A DNA stretch of 64,000 nucleotides from Pseudobacter sp051955275 (GTDB taxonomy: Bacteria; Bacteroidota; Bacteroidia; Chitinophagales; Chitinophagaceae): the NCBI RefSeq assembly GCF_051955275.1, contig NZ_JBQCGW010000009.1:5620-69619 (forward strand), in the 5' to 3' direction. The notes under the pieces were generated by a model. The model searched no databases. It was not told the origin of the DNA and saw only the letters and a program-made list of their open reading frames with translations. The translations under genes were made by a program, and so were the position numbers. This document shows, one piece after another, positions 34,703-43,331 of the stretch; positions within the stretch are counted from its first letter, which is position 1; the number at the start of each line of letters is the position of its first letter.

Positions 34703-34968
34703 TCCTTATTTTTTGTTTTAGTCCTTGCCTTCCTGTATTCTGCAGCAGATTCCTGTAACTCAGCTAAAGTGTAGGCTTTGGCATTTCCGCTTTCATATTC
34801 AGCAACTCTCCTGTCCAACTCTTCAATAAATGCCTTATCCTCCCAATGATCTCCCTCCTGCTCTTCTGCAAAAGTTTTTACAACAGTCAACACTGCGCGC
34901 TTTTGCTTTTCATTCAGCAACGGTAGATATTCAGATATCTCTTTATCTAATTTATTGGCAGCCGTCAT
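34699..34968 (-). CDS. Probable antitoxin of the ParE pair
   Basis: 89 aa, acidic and helical, followed by a lysine-rich tail. Its position directly upstream of a ParE-type toxin with ATGA overlap is the main evidence. The segment IEELDRRVAEYESGNAKAYTLAEL resembles the C-terminus of addiction-module (unstable antitoxin) proteins, while the N-terminal EISEYLPLLNEKQKRAVLTV helix is not a clear ribbon-helix-helix. It would bind and neutralise the toxin and may autorepress the pair. The family assignment is tentative. Confidence 0.68.
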   Translation of the reverse strand: MTAANKLDKEISEYLPLLNEKQKRAVLTVVKTFAEEQEGDHWEDKAFIEELDRRVAEYESGNAKAYTLAELQESAAEYRKARTKTKNKE

Positions 34969-35008
34969 AACAAATCGGTTTAGATCAAATTTACTACATA
35001 TTCCTTAC

Positions 35009-35878
35009 TTAAAACACCGTCACCGTCCAGGTTCTCACAAACCGCTCCCCTGCTTCCACCTTATTGATCCCTTCTTTCTCCTCCCATAACTGCAACGCAT
35101 CCACGCTATCCGCAATACCGCACCAGGGCTCGATACACAGAAAGTCCGCACCAGGCGCCGCCCACAACCCTAAAAACGGGAACCCGGGAAAATCCATTTT
35201 CAATCCATGTTCCGTTTTCTCCGACAACAAAGACACTGAAGAAGACACCAGTCCTTTCAATACCAACGCATCCGCGGCAAACAATGATTTCTGCAATGGC
35301 AGCATATTCGTATTTTCCAGTAAAGGGGTGGGCGTGGTTTTGATCAAACCACCTTCCGCGATCGGCCAGCGGCCGGCCGTTTCTTTCTGATCGAATTCGA
35401 GATAGTAATCTTCATACGATGTGCCATCCACCAGAGGCAATGCAAAGGCCGGATGACCACCCACCGAGAAGTACATCGTTTCCTTCCCTGTATTCACCAC
35501 CTCATACGTAACGGCAATGCTACTATCCACTACAGTATATCCTATCCTGAACTCGAAATCGAATGGAAAAACTTTCAGCGTTTCTTCATTCTGCTTCAGT
35601 AAAAAGATCACTTTATCGAATGCCTGGGTTTCCACAGCAAACTGATGATCACGGGCAAATCCATGCCGGCCTAACCGGTATGCCTGTTCTTTGAAGAAGT
35701 AAGTGTTATCCTTTAGTGTGCCCACGATCGGGAATAATACCGGCGAAAATTTCCCCCAGACAGCGGGATCGCCTTTCCACATGTATTCAATTCCGGATTC
35801 TTTTTGCAAGAGGCTTTGCAGCTCCGCGCCCTTTGGATGGATATTCGCTTTCAGCAGGTGACTTTCAATCGTAAACAT
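35009..35878 (-). CDS. Aldose 1-epimerase family protein (galactose mutarotase-like)
   Basis: 289 aa. Mutarotase fold with AELQSLLQKESGIEYMWKG, GTLKDNTYFFKEQAYRLGRHGFARDH (first catalytic His region), SVGGHPAFALPL (second His) and FLCIEPWCGIADSVD near the end with the catalytic Glu. It belongs to the LacX/YihR-like branch, not GalM. It interconverts sugar anomers; the substrate is unknown. Single gene, upstream of the toxin-antitoxin pair and divergent from the permease at 35979. Confidence 0.87.
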   Translation of the reverse strand: MFTIESHLLKANIHPKGAELQSLLQKESGIEYMWKGDPAVWGKFSPVLFPIVGTLKDNTYFFKEQAYRLGRHGFARDHQFAVETQAFDKVIFLLKQNEETLKVFPFDFEFRIGYTVVDSSIAVTYEVVNTGKETMYFSVGGHPAFALPLVDGTSYEDYYLEFDQKETAGRWPIAEGGLIKTTPTPLLENTNMLPLQKSLFAADALVLKGLVSSSVSLLSEKTEHGLKMDFPGFPFLGLWAAPGADFLCIEPWCGIADSVDALQLWEEKEGINKVEAGERFVRTWTVTVF

Positions 35879-35966
35879 ATGGCAAGTTAATAAAAAGGCT
35901 TATCCTGCCCTTTTACCATTGAAATAAATCAGGAGCTGCTGCGACAAATCTTCAGGAACTATCACT

Positions 35967-35974
35967 TAAATTTG
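35967..35974 (+). promoter_or_regulatory. -7 box of the MacB-like permease gene
   Basis: TAAATTTG, an exact TAnnTTTG match ending 4 nt before the ATG at 35979, so the transcript is predicted to be leaderless. Confidence 0.5.
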
Positions 35975-35978
35975 GAAT

Positions 35979-37235
35979 ATGCGTAGAATAATAGAGATCC
36001 TGGGCAGCAGCCTTAACCTCACCTGGCAGGAATTCAAGTCACACAAAACGAGAACCCTGCTCTCCCTCTCGGGTGTAGGATTCGGTATTCTCTGCATCAT
36101 TGGCGTGCTCGCCACGGTGAACAGCCTGGAATACGCCGTACAACAGGATATCAAAGCGCTTGGCTCCAATACCATCTACATTGATAAATGGGATTACTCC
36201 GCAGGAGATCACGATTATCCCTGGTGGAAATATGTAAACCGTCCCACTCCCAAATACGACGAAGTGGAACTGCTCCGCCAGAGAGTGCCCGCCATCGGTC
36301 ATATCGCTTTCAATAATAATATCAACGCACCACTGGAATATAATGGCAGCGTGCTCACCGGCCTCAATTATTACGGGGTCTCCGAAGAATTCGACCAGCT
36401 GCAGCCCGTGGAAGTGGGTGATGGCCGCTGGTTCACCCAGTCGGAATTTGAACAGGGCACCGGAGTGATCGTACTCGGTTACCTGGTGGCAGAAAACCTC
36501 TTCGGCTCCGATGTTAAGAAAGGGATCGGACAGGAACTGAAACTGAAAGACGGCAAGCGCGCCGTGGTGGTAGGTATCCTCAAGAAAAAAGGGAAAAGCA
36601 TCATCGGCGGATGGGATTATGATAACAATACTCTCATCACCCGCAATTTCATGAAAACAATGGCGCGGGAAGACTGGACCAATCCCAGCATCCTGGTATC
36701 AGGAAAAGAAGGTATTCCCCTGGAACAACTGAAAGACGAGCTACTTGGCGCCATGCGCTCCATCCGTAAGCTAAAACCCACACAGGAAGATAATTTCTCC
36801 CTCAACGATATCAACGCCCTCAGCGGCTTTGCAACCGGCATCTTCGACGGTGTAAACAAAGGCGGCTGGGCCATCGCCACCCTCTCCCTCATCGTAGGCA
36901 TGTTCGGCGTGGCCAATATCATGTTCGTAACGGTACGGGAACGCACTTCGCAGATAGGCCTGAAGAAAGCCATTGGAGCGAAGAAGATCACTATCATGAC
37001 CGAATTCCTGCTGGAATCTTCCTTTCTCTGCATCATGGGAGGGTTGCTCGGCCTGCTGGTAGTGGTCATCCTGACCTTCATACTTTCGGCCATCTTCGGG
37101 TTTTCGGTGTTCATTGCCCCGGGCATTATCATGCTGGCCATTACCATCTGCGTGGTGGTAGGGATCATCGCCGGCATCATCCCCGCATCCATCGCCGCCA
37201 GAATGGACCCGGTTGTAGCGATCCGCTCCAAATAG
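35979..37235 (+). CDS. MacB-like ABC transporter permease (FtsX/MacB family)
   Basis: 418 aa. One N-terminal membrane segment (TRTLLSLSGVGFGILCIIGV), a periplasmic MacB_PCD domain at about 45-275, and three C-terminal segments with the FtsX core RERTSQIGLKKAIGAKKITI. Such permeases pair with a LolD/MacB-type ATPase to move lipoproteins or drugs, or to signal mechanically; no ATPase gene is adjacent, so it is an orphan half. It lies immediately upstream of tsaD, which has its own promoter box. Confidence 0.87.
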   Translation: MRRIIEILGSSLNLTWQEFKSHKTRTLLSLSGVGFGILCIIGVLATVNSLEYAVQQDIKALGSNTIYIDKWDYSAGDHDYPWWKYVNRPTPKYDEVELLRQRVPAIGHIAFNNNINAPLEYNGSVLTGLNYYGVSEEFDQLQPVEVGDGRWFTQSEFEQGTGVIVLGYLVAENLFGSDVKKGIGQELKLKDGKRAVVVGILKKKGKSIIGGWDYDNNTLITRNFMKTMAREDWTNPSILVSGKEGIPLEQLKDELLGAMRSIRKLKPTQEDNFSLNDINALSGFATGIFDGVNKGGWAIATLSLIVGMFGVANIMFVTVRERTSQIGLKKAIGAKKITIMTEFLLESSFLCIMGGLLGLLVVVILTFILSAIFGFSVFIAPGIIMLAITICVVVGIIAGIIPASIAARMDPVVAIRSK

Positions 37236-37252
37236 GAAACGGGCAATTGCTT

Positions 37253-37260
37253 ACCTTTGC
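37253..37260 (+). promoter_or_regulatory. -7 box of tsaD
   Basis: TACCTTTG, ending 8 nt before the ATG at 37269, just after the permease stop codon. Confidence 0.5.
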
Positions 37261-37268
37261 CGCCCATT

Positions 37269-38273
37269 ATGAGCATTACCATTCTAGCAATTGAATCTTC
37301 CTGCGACGAAACTTCCGCCGCAGTATGTGTAGACGGAAAGATCCTCTCCAACTTCATTGCCACACAGGCGGTACATGAACAGTATGGAGGCGTGGTTCCT
37401 GAACTGGCTTCGCGTGCGCATATGCAGCATATCGTTCCCGTAGTTGACAGGGCCCTGAAGGAAGCCGGGCGCCGGCTCTCTGACCTGGATGCCATCGCTT
37501 TCACGCAAGCTCCCGGCCTCATTGGCAGCCTGCTGGTAGGCGCTCAGTTCGCCAAATCATTGTCGCTCGCACTCAATAAACCACTCATCGCCGTACACCA
37601 TATGCAGGCGCATGTACTGGCCAACCTCATCGAAGACCCCAAACCTGGCTTCCCCTTCCTCTGCCTCACTGTCAGTGGCGGTCATACCCAGATCGTACGC
37701 TGCGAAAGCCCCCATCAGATGAGCATCATCGGGGAAACCATCGACGATGCAGCAGGTGAAGCATTCGACAAATCAGCCAAATTACTCGGACTGCCCTACC
37801 CCGGCGGCCCCCTCATTGATAAATACGCCAAAACAGGCGACCCCAACCGGTTCAAATTCCCGGAACCGCAGATCCCAGCACTGAACTTCAGTTTCAGCGG
37901 TCTCAAAACCGCCATCCTCTATTTCTTACAGGAGAATACCAAAACCAATCCTTCCTTCGTGGAAGAGAACCTCGCCGATATCTGCGCATCCATCCAGCAC
38001 CGCATCATCAGCATCCTGATGAACAAAGTGAAGAAGGCTGCCGCCGAAACAGGCATCAAAGATGTTTGTATTGCAGGTGGCGTTAGCGCCAACAGCGGCC
38101 TGAGGGCCGCCCTGAAAGAAACAGGAGATAAACTGAAATGGAATACCTTCATTCCTGCCTTCCAGTATTGCACGGACAATGCAGGCATGATTGCCATCAC
38201 CGCTTATTATAAGTTCCTGGCGGGAGAATCAGTTGCCCTTAACACCAGCCCCTCCGCCAAAGCAGAATGGTAA
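37269..38273 (+). CDS. tsaD: tRNA N6-adenosine threonylcarbamoyltransferase
   Basis: 334 aa, normal length, from the ATG at 37269 (MSITILAIESSCDET); a TTG at 37257 lies in the promoter. ASKHA-fold enzyme with IESSCDETSAAV, the metal-binding HHMQAHVLA (HxxxH), LTVSGGHTQIV, the GEAFDKSAKLLGL block and AGGVSANSGLR near the C-terminus with a metal-binding Asp in YCTDNAGMI. It adds threonylcarbamoyl to A37 of ANN-decoding tRNAs together with TsaB, TsaC and TsaE. trmN6 follows 42 nt later, so two tRNA-A37 modification genes are adjacent. Confidence 0.96.
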   Translation: MSITILAIESSCDETSAAVCVDGKILSNFIATQAVHEQYGGVVPELASRAHMQHIVPVVDRALKEAGRRLSDLDAIAFTQAPGLIGSLLVGAQFAKSLSLALNKPLIAVHHMQAHVLANLIEDPKPGFPFLCLTVSGGHTQIVRCESPHQMSIIGETIDDAAGEAFDKSAKLLGLPYPGGPLIDKYAKTGDPNRFKFPEPQIPALNFSFSGLKTAILYFLQENTKTNPSFVEENLADICASIQHRIISILMNKVKKAAAETGIKDVCIAGGVSANSGLRAALKETGDKLKWNTFIPAFQYCTDNAGMIAITAYYKFLAGESVALNTSPSAKAEW

Positions 38274-38315
38274 AACCGTAGGCAATAAACAGATTGTAAA
38301 ACTTAAAACTTACAA

Positions 38316-39029
38316 ATGGCCAACGGCTATTTTCAATTCAAACAGTTTACTGTTCAACAGGATCAGTGTGCCATGAAAGTTTGCACAGACGCATGTATCC
38401 TCGGGGCCTGGTTTGCGGCAAAGACCGCCAATTACACCACCGTGCTGGATATCGGTGCAGGCACGGGACTGCTCAGCCTCATGCTTGCTCAGAAATCAGA
38501 CTCCGAGATCCATGGAATAGAGCTTGATCTTGGCGCATACAAGCAGCTGAAAGAAAATGTACAATCAAGCATCTGGAAAGAACGCATCAAAGTATTTCCG
38601 GGAGATGCACGCACTTATTCCTTCCCTATCAAATACGATTTCATTATCACCAACCCTCCGTTTTTCGAAAACGATCTTGCTTCGGCTACTGAAGGAGAAC
38701 AGCTCGCCAAACACAGCAAGGAACTTACATTGGAAGAGCTGATAACTGTGATAGCCAGAAGCCTGGAGCCGCATGGATCTTTCGGGATATTACTGCCTTA
38801 TCAGAGGTGGGAATATTTCAATACACTGGCAACGGGAAAGGATTTTTCCCTGCTGGAGAATTTACTGGTACGGCAGACGCCGGCGCATCCGTTCTTTAGA
38901 AGCATACTGCATTATAGCAGGAATAATGATAATTTTTCGCCGAGCTTTGAGTTGACCATCAAAGGAGAAGATGGAAATTATACGGAGGATTTTGTGGAGT
39001 TGATGAAGGATTATTATCTGTATCTGTAA
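38316..39029 (+). CDS. trmN6: tRNA1(Val) (adenine(37)-N6)-methyltransferase
   Basis: 237 aa. Class I SAM methyltransferase of the YfiC/TrmN6 type. The N-terminal YFQFKQFTVQQDQCAMKVCTD is diagnostic, VLDIGAGTGLLSLMLAQK is the SAM loop and FIITNPPFF is the adenine N6-methylating NPPF motif near residue 110. It methylates A37 of tRNA1-Val. It follows tsaD and its 3' end faces the convergent GT2 gene 11 nt away. Confidence 0.92.
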   Translation: MANGYFQFKQFTVQQDQCAMKVCTDACILGAWFAAKTANYTTVLDIGAGTGLLSLMLAQKSDSEIHGIELDLGAYKQLKENVQSSIWKERIKVFPGDARTYSFPIKYDFIITNPPFFENDLASATEGEQLAKHSKELTLEELITVIARSLEPHGSFGILLPYQRWEYFNTLATGKDFSLLENLLVRQTPAHPFFRSILHYSRNNDNFSPSFELTIKGEDGNYTEDFVELMKDYYLYL

Positions 39030-39040
39030 CGATGGACCAT

Positions 39041-40060
39041 TTAATTCCTTTTGCGTAAAAATTCATTTTGTAAGGAAACTGCTTTGCTGAAATTATCTTC
39101 AAACCGGGAAATGTTACGATAAGATCTTAAACGCTGTATAAGAAGTGTATACTGAAGCTTACGCAATACGCGTTTATCCGCCGGTCTACTCACAACAGGC
39201 TTTGTAATGAGCAAGGCTCCCATTTTTTTGATATGATACCAGAAACTCTTGAACAGTTCCCAGCGAAACCTGACCATGGAACTTTTTTTCGTTTTCAGCA
39301 GGATCTTGTAGGGCTCCAGGACTGAAAAACAATGAGCGCTTTCTTCAATATAGGACAGGTAATACGGCAGGGTTAGCCGGTTGGCAGTGATAAAATGATC
39401 AAACTGCAGCTTGTCCTCATACCAGATTGTATAACCCGCCAGTGCAAGCACATAACAGAGTTCATGATCGCCACCTGAACTTAAGCTCAGGCCCTGACGA
39501 TCCGTCAATGCAGGAACAAAACCGTCAGCACATATCTTTTCATAAGCAGATTTTCTCAATACTGCACCTGCACCGTACACGAATTCGTCGTTCACTTTTC
39601 CACTTTCACTGGCCTGTTCCCCACCTGCATAGAGATTGCAGGACAATAACCAGGCAGGCGCAGGTTCTTCAAAAACAAAATTCCCTTTACCTCCCAAAAT
39701 GCCTATGTCCGGAAGGCTTTCCATTACAGCAAAGGCGGTCTTTACATAATCAGGGGCCAGCCAGTTGTCATCATCACACAAAATGATATAATCATACTTC
39801 GCGGAACTAAAGCCTGCGTCCCTGGCATAGGTCAGTCCAGGCTTTGTTTCTGTAATTACATGAAGACTGATTTGGGTTGTGTATTTCCGCCATTCCTGCT
39901 CAATAACCTCCAGGCTATTGTCTGAAGAAGCATTATTGACCACCAGCAACTCGCAATCCATGCCCTCAGGGATCTTTTGTGCAGCAATACAACGAATGGT
40001 GGCCGGCAGGCGTTCTGCCCCATTATACGTGCAAACAAGGATGGTCACACCTGCCTTCAT
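39041..40060 (-). CDS. Glycosyltransferase family 2 (GT-A)
   Basis: 339 aa. VTILVCTYNGAERLPATIRC, VVNNASSDNSLEVIEQEW and YIILCDDDNWLAPDYVKTAF (metal-binding acidic cluster) place it in GT2. The C-terminal basic helix-rich part may associate with the membrane. It is the last gene of the minus-strand unit wzm-wzt-GT2-GT2 and follows the next gene by 1 nt. Substrate unknown; the context says surface polysaccharide exported by the ABC route. Confidence 0.87.
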   Translation of the reverse strand: MKAGVTILVCTYNGAERLPATIRCIAAQKIPEGMDCELLVVNNASSDNSLEVIEQEWRKYTTQISLHVITETKPGLTYARDAGFSSAKYDYIILCDDDNWLAPDYVKTAFAVMESLPDIGILGGKGNFVFEEPAPAWLLSCNLYAGGEQASESGKVNDEFVYGAGAVLRKSAYEKICADGFVPALTDRQGLSLSSGGDHELCYVLALAGYTIWYEDKLQFDHFITANRLTLPYYLSYIEESAHCFSVLEPYKILLKTKKSSMVRFRWELFKSFWYHIKKMGALLITKPVVSRPADKRVLRKLQYTLLIQRLRSYRNISRFEDNFSKAVSLQNEFLRKRN

Positions 40061-40061
40061 A

Positions 40062-41072
40062 CTATTTATTGTTTTTTCGTCGGGGAATAAATGAAGTAAT
40101 GTTCATCGCCATCTTTGTATAAAGTTTTGTGATCTTCCAGTACATCCGCCAATCGCGGTGCATGCGCAATGCTTCTTCCACCTGGATCTTCACGCCCTCC
40201 CGGTTTCTCACACCATACCAGAGATCATTAGCAATCTTGATGCCGTAATGTGCATAAAATTTCATGGATTGCTGCAGGATCCGCGCTCTTTCGGTTTCAG
40301 GAAGATATTGCTGAATGCTTTGCATTACCCACTGAAGGTCTTTGAGATTTTTAGCTGTAGCATAGGACCTGCCGGAAATGGAAGAAACATGAAGGCGATA
40401 AGATGCCAGGGGCTCCGGCGTATACGCAACCGGGTAATCCCGGGCGATACGCACCCACATTTCCCAGTCCTCCCCATAGTCAACACCGAAAAAAGCGCCC
40501 AGTTTTTCATAGACCTCTCTTTTTACAGTAATGGTGCAGAACTGCAGCCGTTGCCGTCCGGCCAGCAACAACAGGGCATCCGGCAGCATCCCTGCTTCTT
40601 TCATTTCTGCATCACGGTAATACAAACGCTTGCCGCTTTCACCGATATATTCGTAACGGCAAAAGGCAGCGCCAGCTTCCGGATATCTGTCAAACAGCTC
40701 ATCCATCGCCTGGTAATAACCCGGCTTGACAAGATCATCTCCATGCAATAAATGTATGAGATAGCCTCTGCTCCTGTTGAGACAGGTTTCAAAATTGCGA
40801 AGGCTTCCTTTATTTTCCGGTTGTCTGAAATAAGCGATCCTCCCTTTACTGACTGAATGTACCAGGGCTTCCACATCTGCATCTGTACTGTGATCATCCA
40901 CTACTTCTATCTGCATCTCCTCCGGTGGCAATGCCTGGGCCAGCACCGCTTCCATTGTTTCTTTCAGGAAACCGGAGCAATTGAATGCAGGTATCATCAC
41001 AGACCAGCGGGGCCTGTGCACACCGTCCGGAACCGGTGTTATAACTGGAGGGGATAACGGAATTCTGTCCAA
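40062..41072 (-). CDS. Glycosyltransferase family 2 (GT-A)
   Basis: 336 aa, apparently starting at a TTG codon (41072), because a stop codon lies 7 nt upstream and the next in-frame ATG is inside the conserved PRWSVMIPAFNCSGFLKETM. VVDDHSTDADVEALVHSV and YLIHLLHGDDLVKPGYYQAM carry the nucleotide and metal sites. It sits 14 nt after wzt in the same unit. A GTG 51 nt further in is an alternative start. Donor and acceptor unknown. Confidence 0.85.
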   Translation of the reverse strand: MDRIPLSPPVITPVPDGVHRPRWSVMIPAFNCSGFLKETMEAVLAQALPPEEMQIEVVDDHSTDADVEALVHSVSKGRIAYFRQPENKGSLRNFETCLNRSRGYLIHLLHGDDLVKPGYYQAMDELFDRYPEAGAAFCRYEYIGESGKRLYYRDAEMKEAGMLPDALLLLAGRQRLQFCTITVKREVYEKLGAFFGVDYGEDWEMWVRIARDYPVAYTPEPLASYRLHVSSISGRSYATAKNLKDLQWVMQSIQQYLPETERARILQQSMKFYAHYGIKIANDLWYGVRNREGVKIQVEEALRMHRDWRMYWKITKLYTKMAMNITSFIPRRKNNK

Positions 41073-41086
41073 AACAAATCAGCTGT

Positions 41087-42355
41087 TTATAATTCTGCCT
41101 GTTTTATTACGGGTTCAAACCTGAATGGAAATTGTGGGCGCACGGCTCCTTTCCATTTACCAAACCAGGTGGTATTCTCGCGGAAATCGGCTACTTCAAA
41201 ATGAAGTCCTGCTTCATGATAGTATAATGGAATGGACGTATCCTGAACAATGATCAGCGAAATATAATACGCACCATCATTGAGAAGATTGCCCGGAATC
41301 CTGCATTCACCCTGAATAGTACCGCCACTGCACTGTACAGGAGACGAAGCTACGTCGAAAATACATTCACCTGCATAATTGAATAAATGCAGTCCTGCAT
41401 TCAGTAATACATTTTCCTGCTGGTTCAGGATCGTGAATTTTACCGTCAGTGGTGTGCGGATATCGATCACACTGTTTCCTGGCCTTAGTTCCGGAACCAG
41501 TTCCAGCGATAGTATCCGCACATAGTCATTACCGGGAGCTTCTGTAATATCATCCCATCTTGTATGGAATTTGTTCTGCTGCAAGCTGCCGACATACTGC
41601 TCTACAATTTCACTGGTATCACCCATCGCCCTGATGGCTCCCTGCTGGAGCCAGATCGCCTTGCGGCACAGATGGTTCACCGCCTGCATATGGTGGCTGA
41701 CAAATAATATCGTTCGCTGGCTGTCATTCGCCACCTGCTGCATTTTATCGAGACATTTTTTCTGGAACTCGATATCACCCACTGCCAGCACTTCATCCAT
41801 GATCAGGATATCTGCATTCAGGTGGGCTGCCACCGCGAAAGCCAGCCGCACATACATTCCCGACGAATAACGTTTTACCGGCGTATCTATGAATTTCTCC
41901 AGGCCGGAGAAAGCAACGATCTCATCAAACTGCCGCTGCACCTGCGCTTTCTTCATACCCAGCAAATAACCGCTGATATAGATATTCTCCCTGCCGGACA
42001 GCTCCGGATGAAACCCGGTCCCCACTTCCAGCAGGCTTCCAACAGTGCCTCTGCCTCTTACATAACCGGTGGTAGGCTGAATGATGCGGGAGATGATCTT
42101 GAGCAGTGTTGATTTGCCTGCCCCGTTGGGACCAACAATACCCCAGGTTTCACCCTGACGCACCTGGAAGCTGACATCCTTCAGCGCCAGGAACTGATCA
42201 GCACCGGCTTTATCTTCATAAAAGAATGCATTGTTCCCCTGGCCCATGGCGTTGTTCATCCAGCGCATGATATCCTGCCGGAAAGAACCTGTACCCATGG
42301 CGCCAAGCCTGTAAGTCTTGGAAATACCTGCCGCTTCTATTACAACCCTGCTCAT
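41087..42355 (-). CDS. wzt: Polysaccharide ABC exporter ATPase with C-terminal carbohydrate-binding domain (Wzt-type)
   Basis: 422 aa. Residues about 1-245 form the ABC ATPase: Walker A GPNGAGKSTLLKI, the YSSGMYVRLAFAVA signature helix and Walker B LIMDEVLAVGD. Residues about 260-422 are the extra beta-sandwich (Wzt-C) that in O-antigen exporters recognises the modified non-reducing end of the polymer. With Wzm it pumps finished polymer across the inner membrane. It lies 5 nt downstream of wzm. The C-terminal domain implies export tied to a specific terminal cap, which would be made elsewhere. Confidence 0.9.
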   Translation of the reverse strand: MSRVVIEAAGISKTYRLGAMGTGSFRQDIMRWMNNAMGQGNNAFFYEDKAGADQFLALKDVSFQVRQGETWGIVGPNGAGKSTLLKIISRIIQPTTGYVRGRGTVGSLLEVGTGFHPELSGRENIYISGYLLGMKKAQVQRQFDEIVAFSGLEKFIDTPVKRYSSGMYVRLAFAVAAHLNADILIMDEVLAVGDIEFQKKCLDKMQQVANDSQRTILFVSHHMQAVNHLCRKAIWLQQGAIRAMGDTSEIVEQYVGSLQQNKFHTRWDDITEAPGNDYVRILSLELVPELRPGNSVIDIRTPLTVKFTILNQQENVLLNAGLHLFNYAGECIFDVASSPVQCSGGTIQGECRIPGNLLNDGAYYISLIIVQDTSIPLYYHEAGLHFEVADFRENTTWFGKWKGAVRPQFPFRFEPVIKQAEL

Positions 42356-42360
42356 ATCTG

Positions 42361-43224
42361 TTATGCAATATCTATCAGCCTGATGGCCTGTTTATTAAAC
42401 CAGATCAATGCTATAAAGAAAGTTATAATGATGAATAATGCACTGTAAAGTAATTGCCACATCGTAAATACGCCCTGCCCCAGCAAGGCATACCTGAATA
42501 CTTCAAACAACGCGGATAATGGATTCACCTGCGCAAACCAGCGGATGCCGGAAGGCACAAGAGATAAAGGATAGATCACAGGAGTTACAAACATACCCAA
42601 CCTGATGCCCAGGTGAACAATATTGCTGAGGTCGCGGTACCTGGCCGTCAGTACACAGAAGATAAGACCAAGCGCCATGGCAAAGACTGCAGTCAGCAAA
42701 ACGGACAGCGGTAATACCAGCAACCAGAAACTCCATGGAAAACTGAAATCCCTGAAAACTGCATAGAATATAAAAACAGCCACCAGCAGCAGGAACTGAA
42801 TCAGGAATCGCAGCAGCTGGGTGCCAGCAACGGAAATCGGAATGACAAGTCTTGGAAAATATACTTTGGTGTAGAGCGAGCTGTAATGCGTGAAGATAAA
42901 AGCAGTACCAGTGAAGAGATCACTGAATAAGCCCCATAACAAAATACCACAGAGATAGAACAATACAGGAGGTGCAGAGCCGGTATCCACACCTATCCAC
43001 CTGCTGAATACCAGCACATACACAACGAGTGTTAAGATGGGCTGCAACACAACCCAAAGCGGACCCAGCAGGGTCTGCTGATAGTTGACCAGAAAATCAC
43101 GCCTGATGAACCTGAAAAGCAGGTTACGGTATGCCCACAATTCTTTCACCGACCAGTTACTCCAACTGCTACGGCTGCTGTTCTCCCACTCCCAGTGTTC
43201 ATTGCTATCTGCTGTGAGCGACAT
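42361..43224 (-). CDS. wzm: Polysaccharide ABC exporter permease (Wzm-type)
   Basis: 287 aa, ABC-2 family, about six membrane segments. FRFIRRDFLVNYQQTLLGPLWV is the usual amphipathic entry with the conserved LGPLW. VNPLSALFEVFRYALLG near the C-terminus is also typical. Forms the channel for Wzt-powered export of O-antigen or capsule. First gene of the wzm-wzt-GT2-GT2 unit, with a possible promoter at 43242-43268. Confidence 0.9.
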   Translation of the reverse strand: MSLTADSNEHWEWENSSRSSWSNWSVKELWAYRNLLFRFIRRDFLVNYQQTLLGPLWVVLQPILTLVVYVLVFSRWIGVDTGSAPPVLFYLCGILLWGLFSDLFTGTAFIFTHYSSLYTKVYFPRLVIPISVAGTQLLRFLIQFLLLVAVFIFYAVFRDFSFPWSFWLLVLPLSVLLTAVFAMALGLIFCVLTARYRDLSNIVHLGIRLGMFVTPVIYPLSLVPSGIRWFAQVNPLSALFEVFRYALLGQGVFTMWQLLYSALFIIITFFIALIWFNKQAIRLIDIA

Positions 43225-43241
43225 ATGAATCCATTAAGAAT

Positions 43242-43268
43242 TAAAGATACTGAACGATTCATTAGCAA
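43242..43268 (-). promoter_or_regulatory. Possible promoter of wzm
   Basis: TTG (43266-43268), a 16-nt spacer and TATCTTTA (43242-43249) on the minus strand, one base off the -7 consensus. Confidence 0.4.
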
Positions 43269-43331
43269 TGCCTGCCGGAATTCCCAGGCGAACAAATAAT
43301 CGCCGCAGGTGAGCGTTTTCCGCCACCCGGA

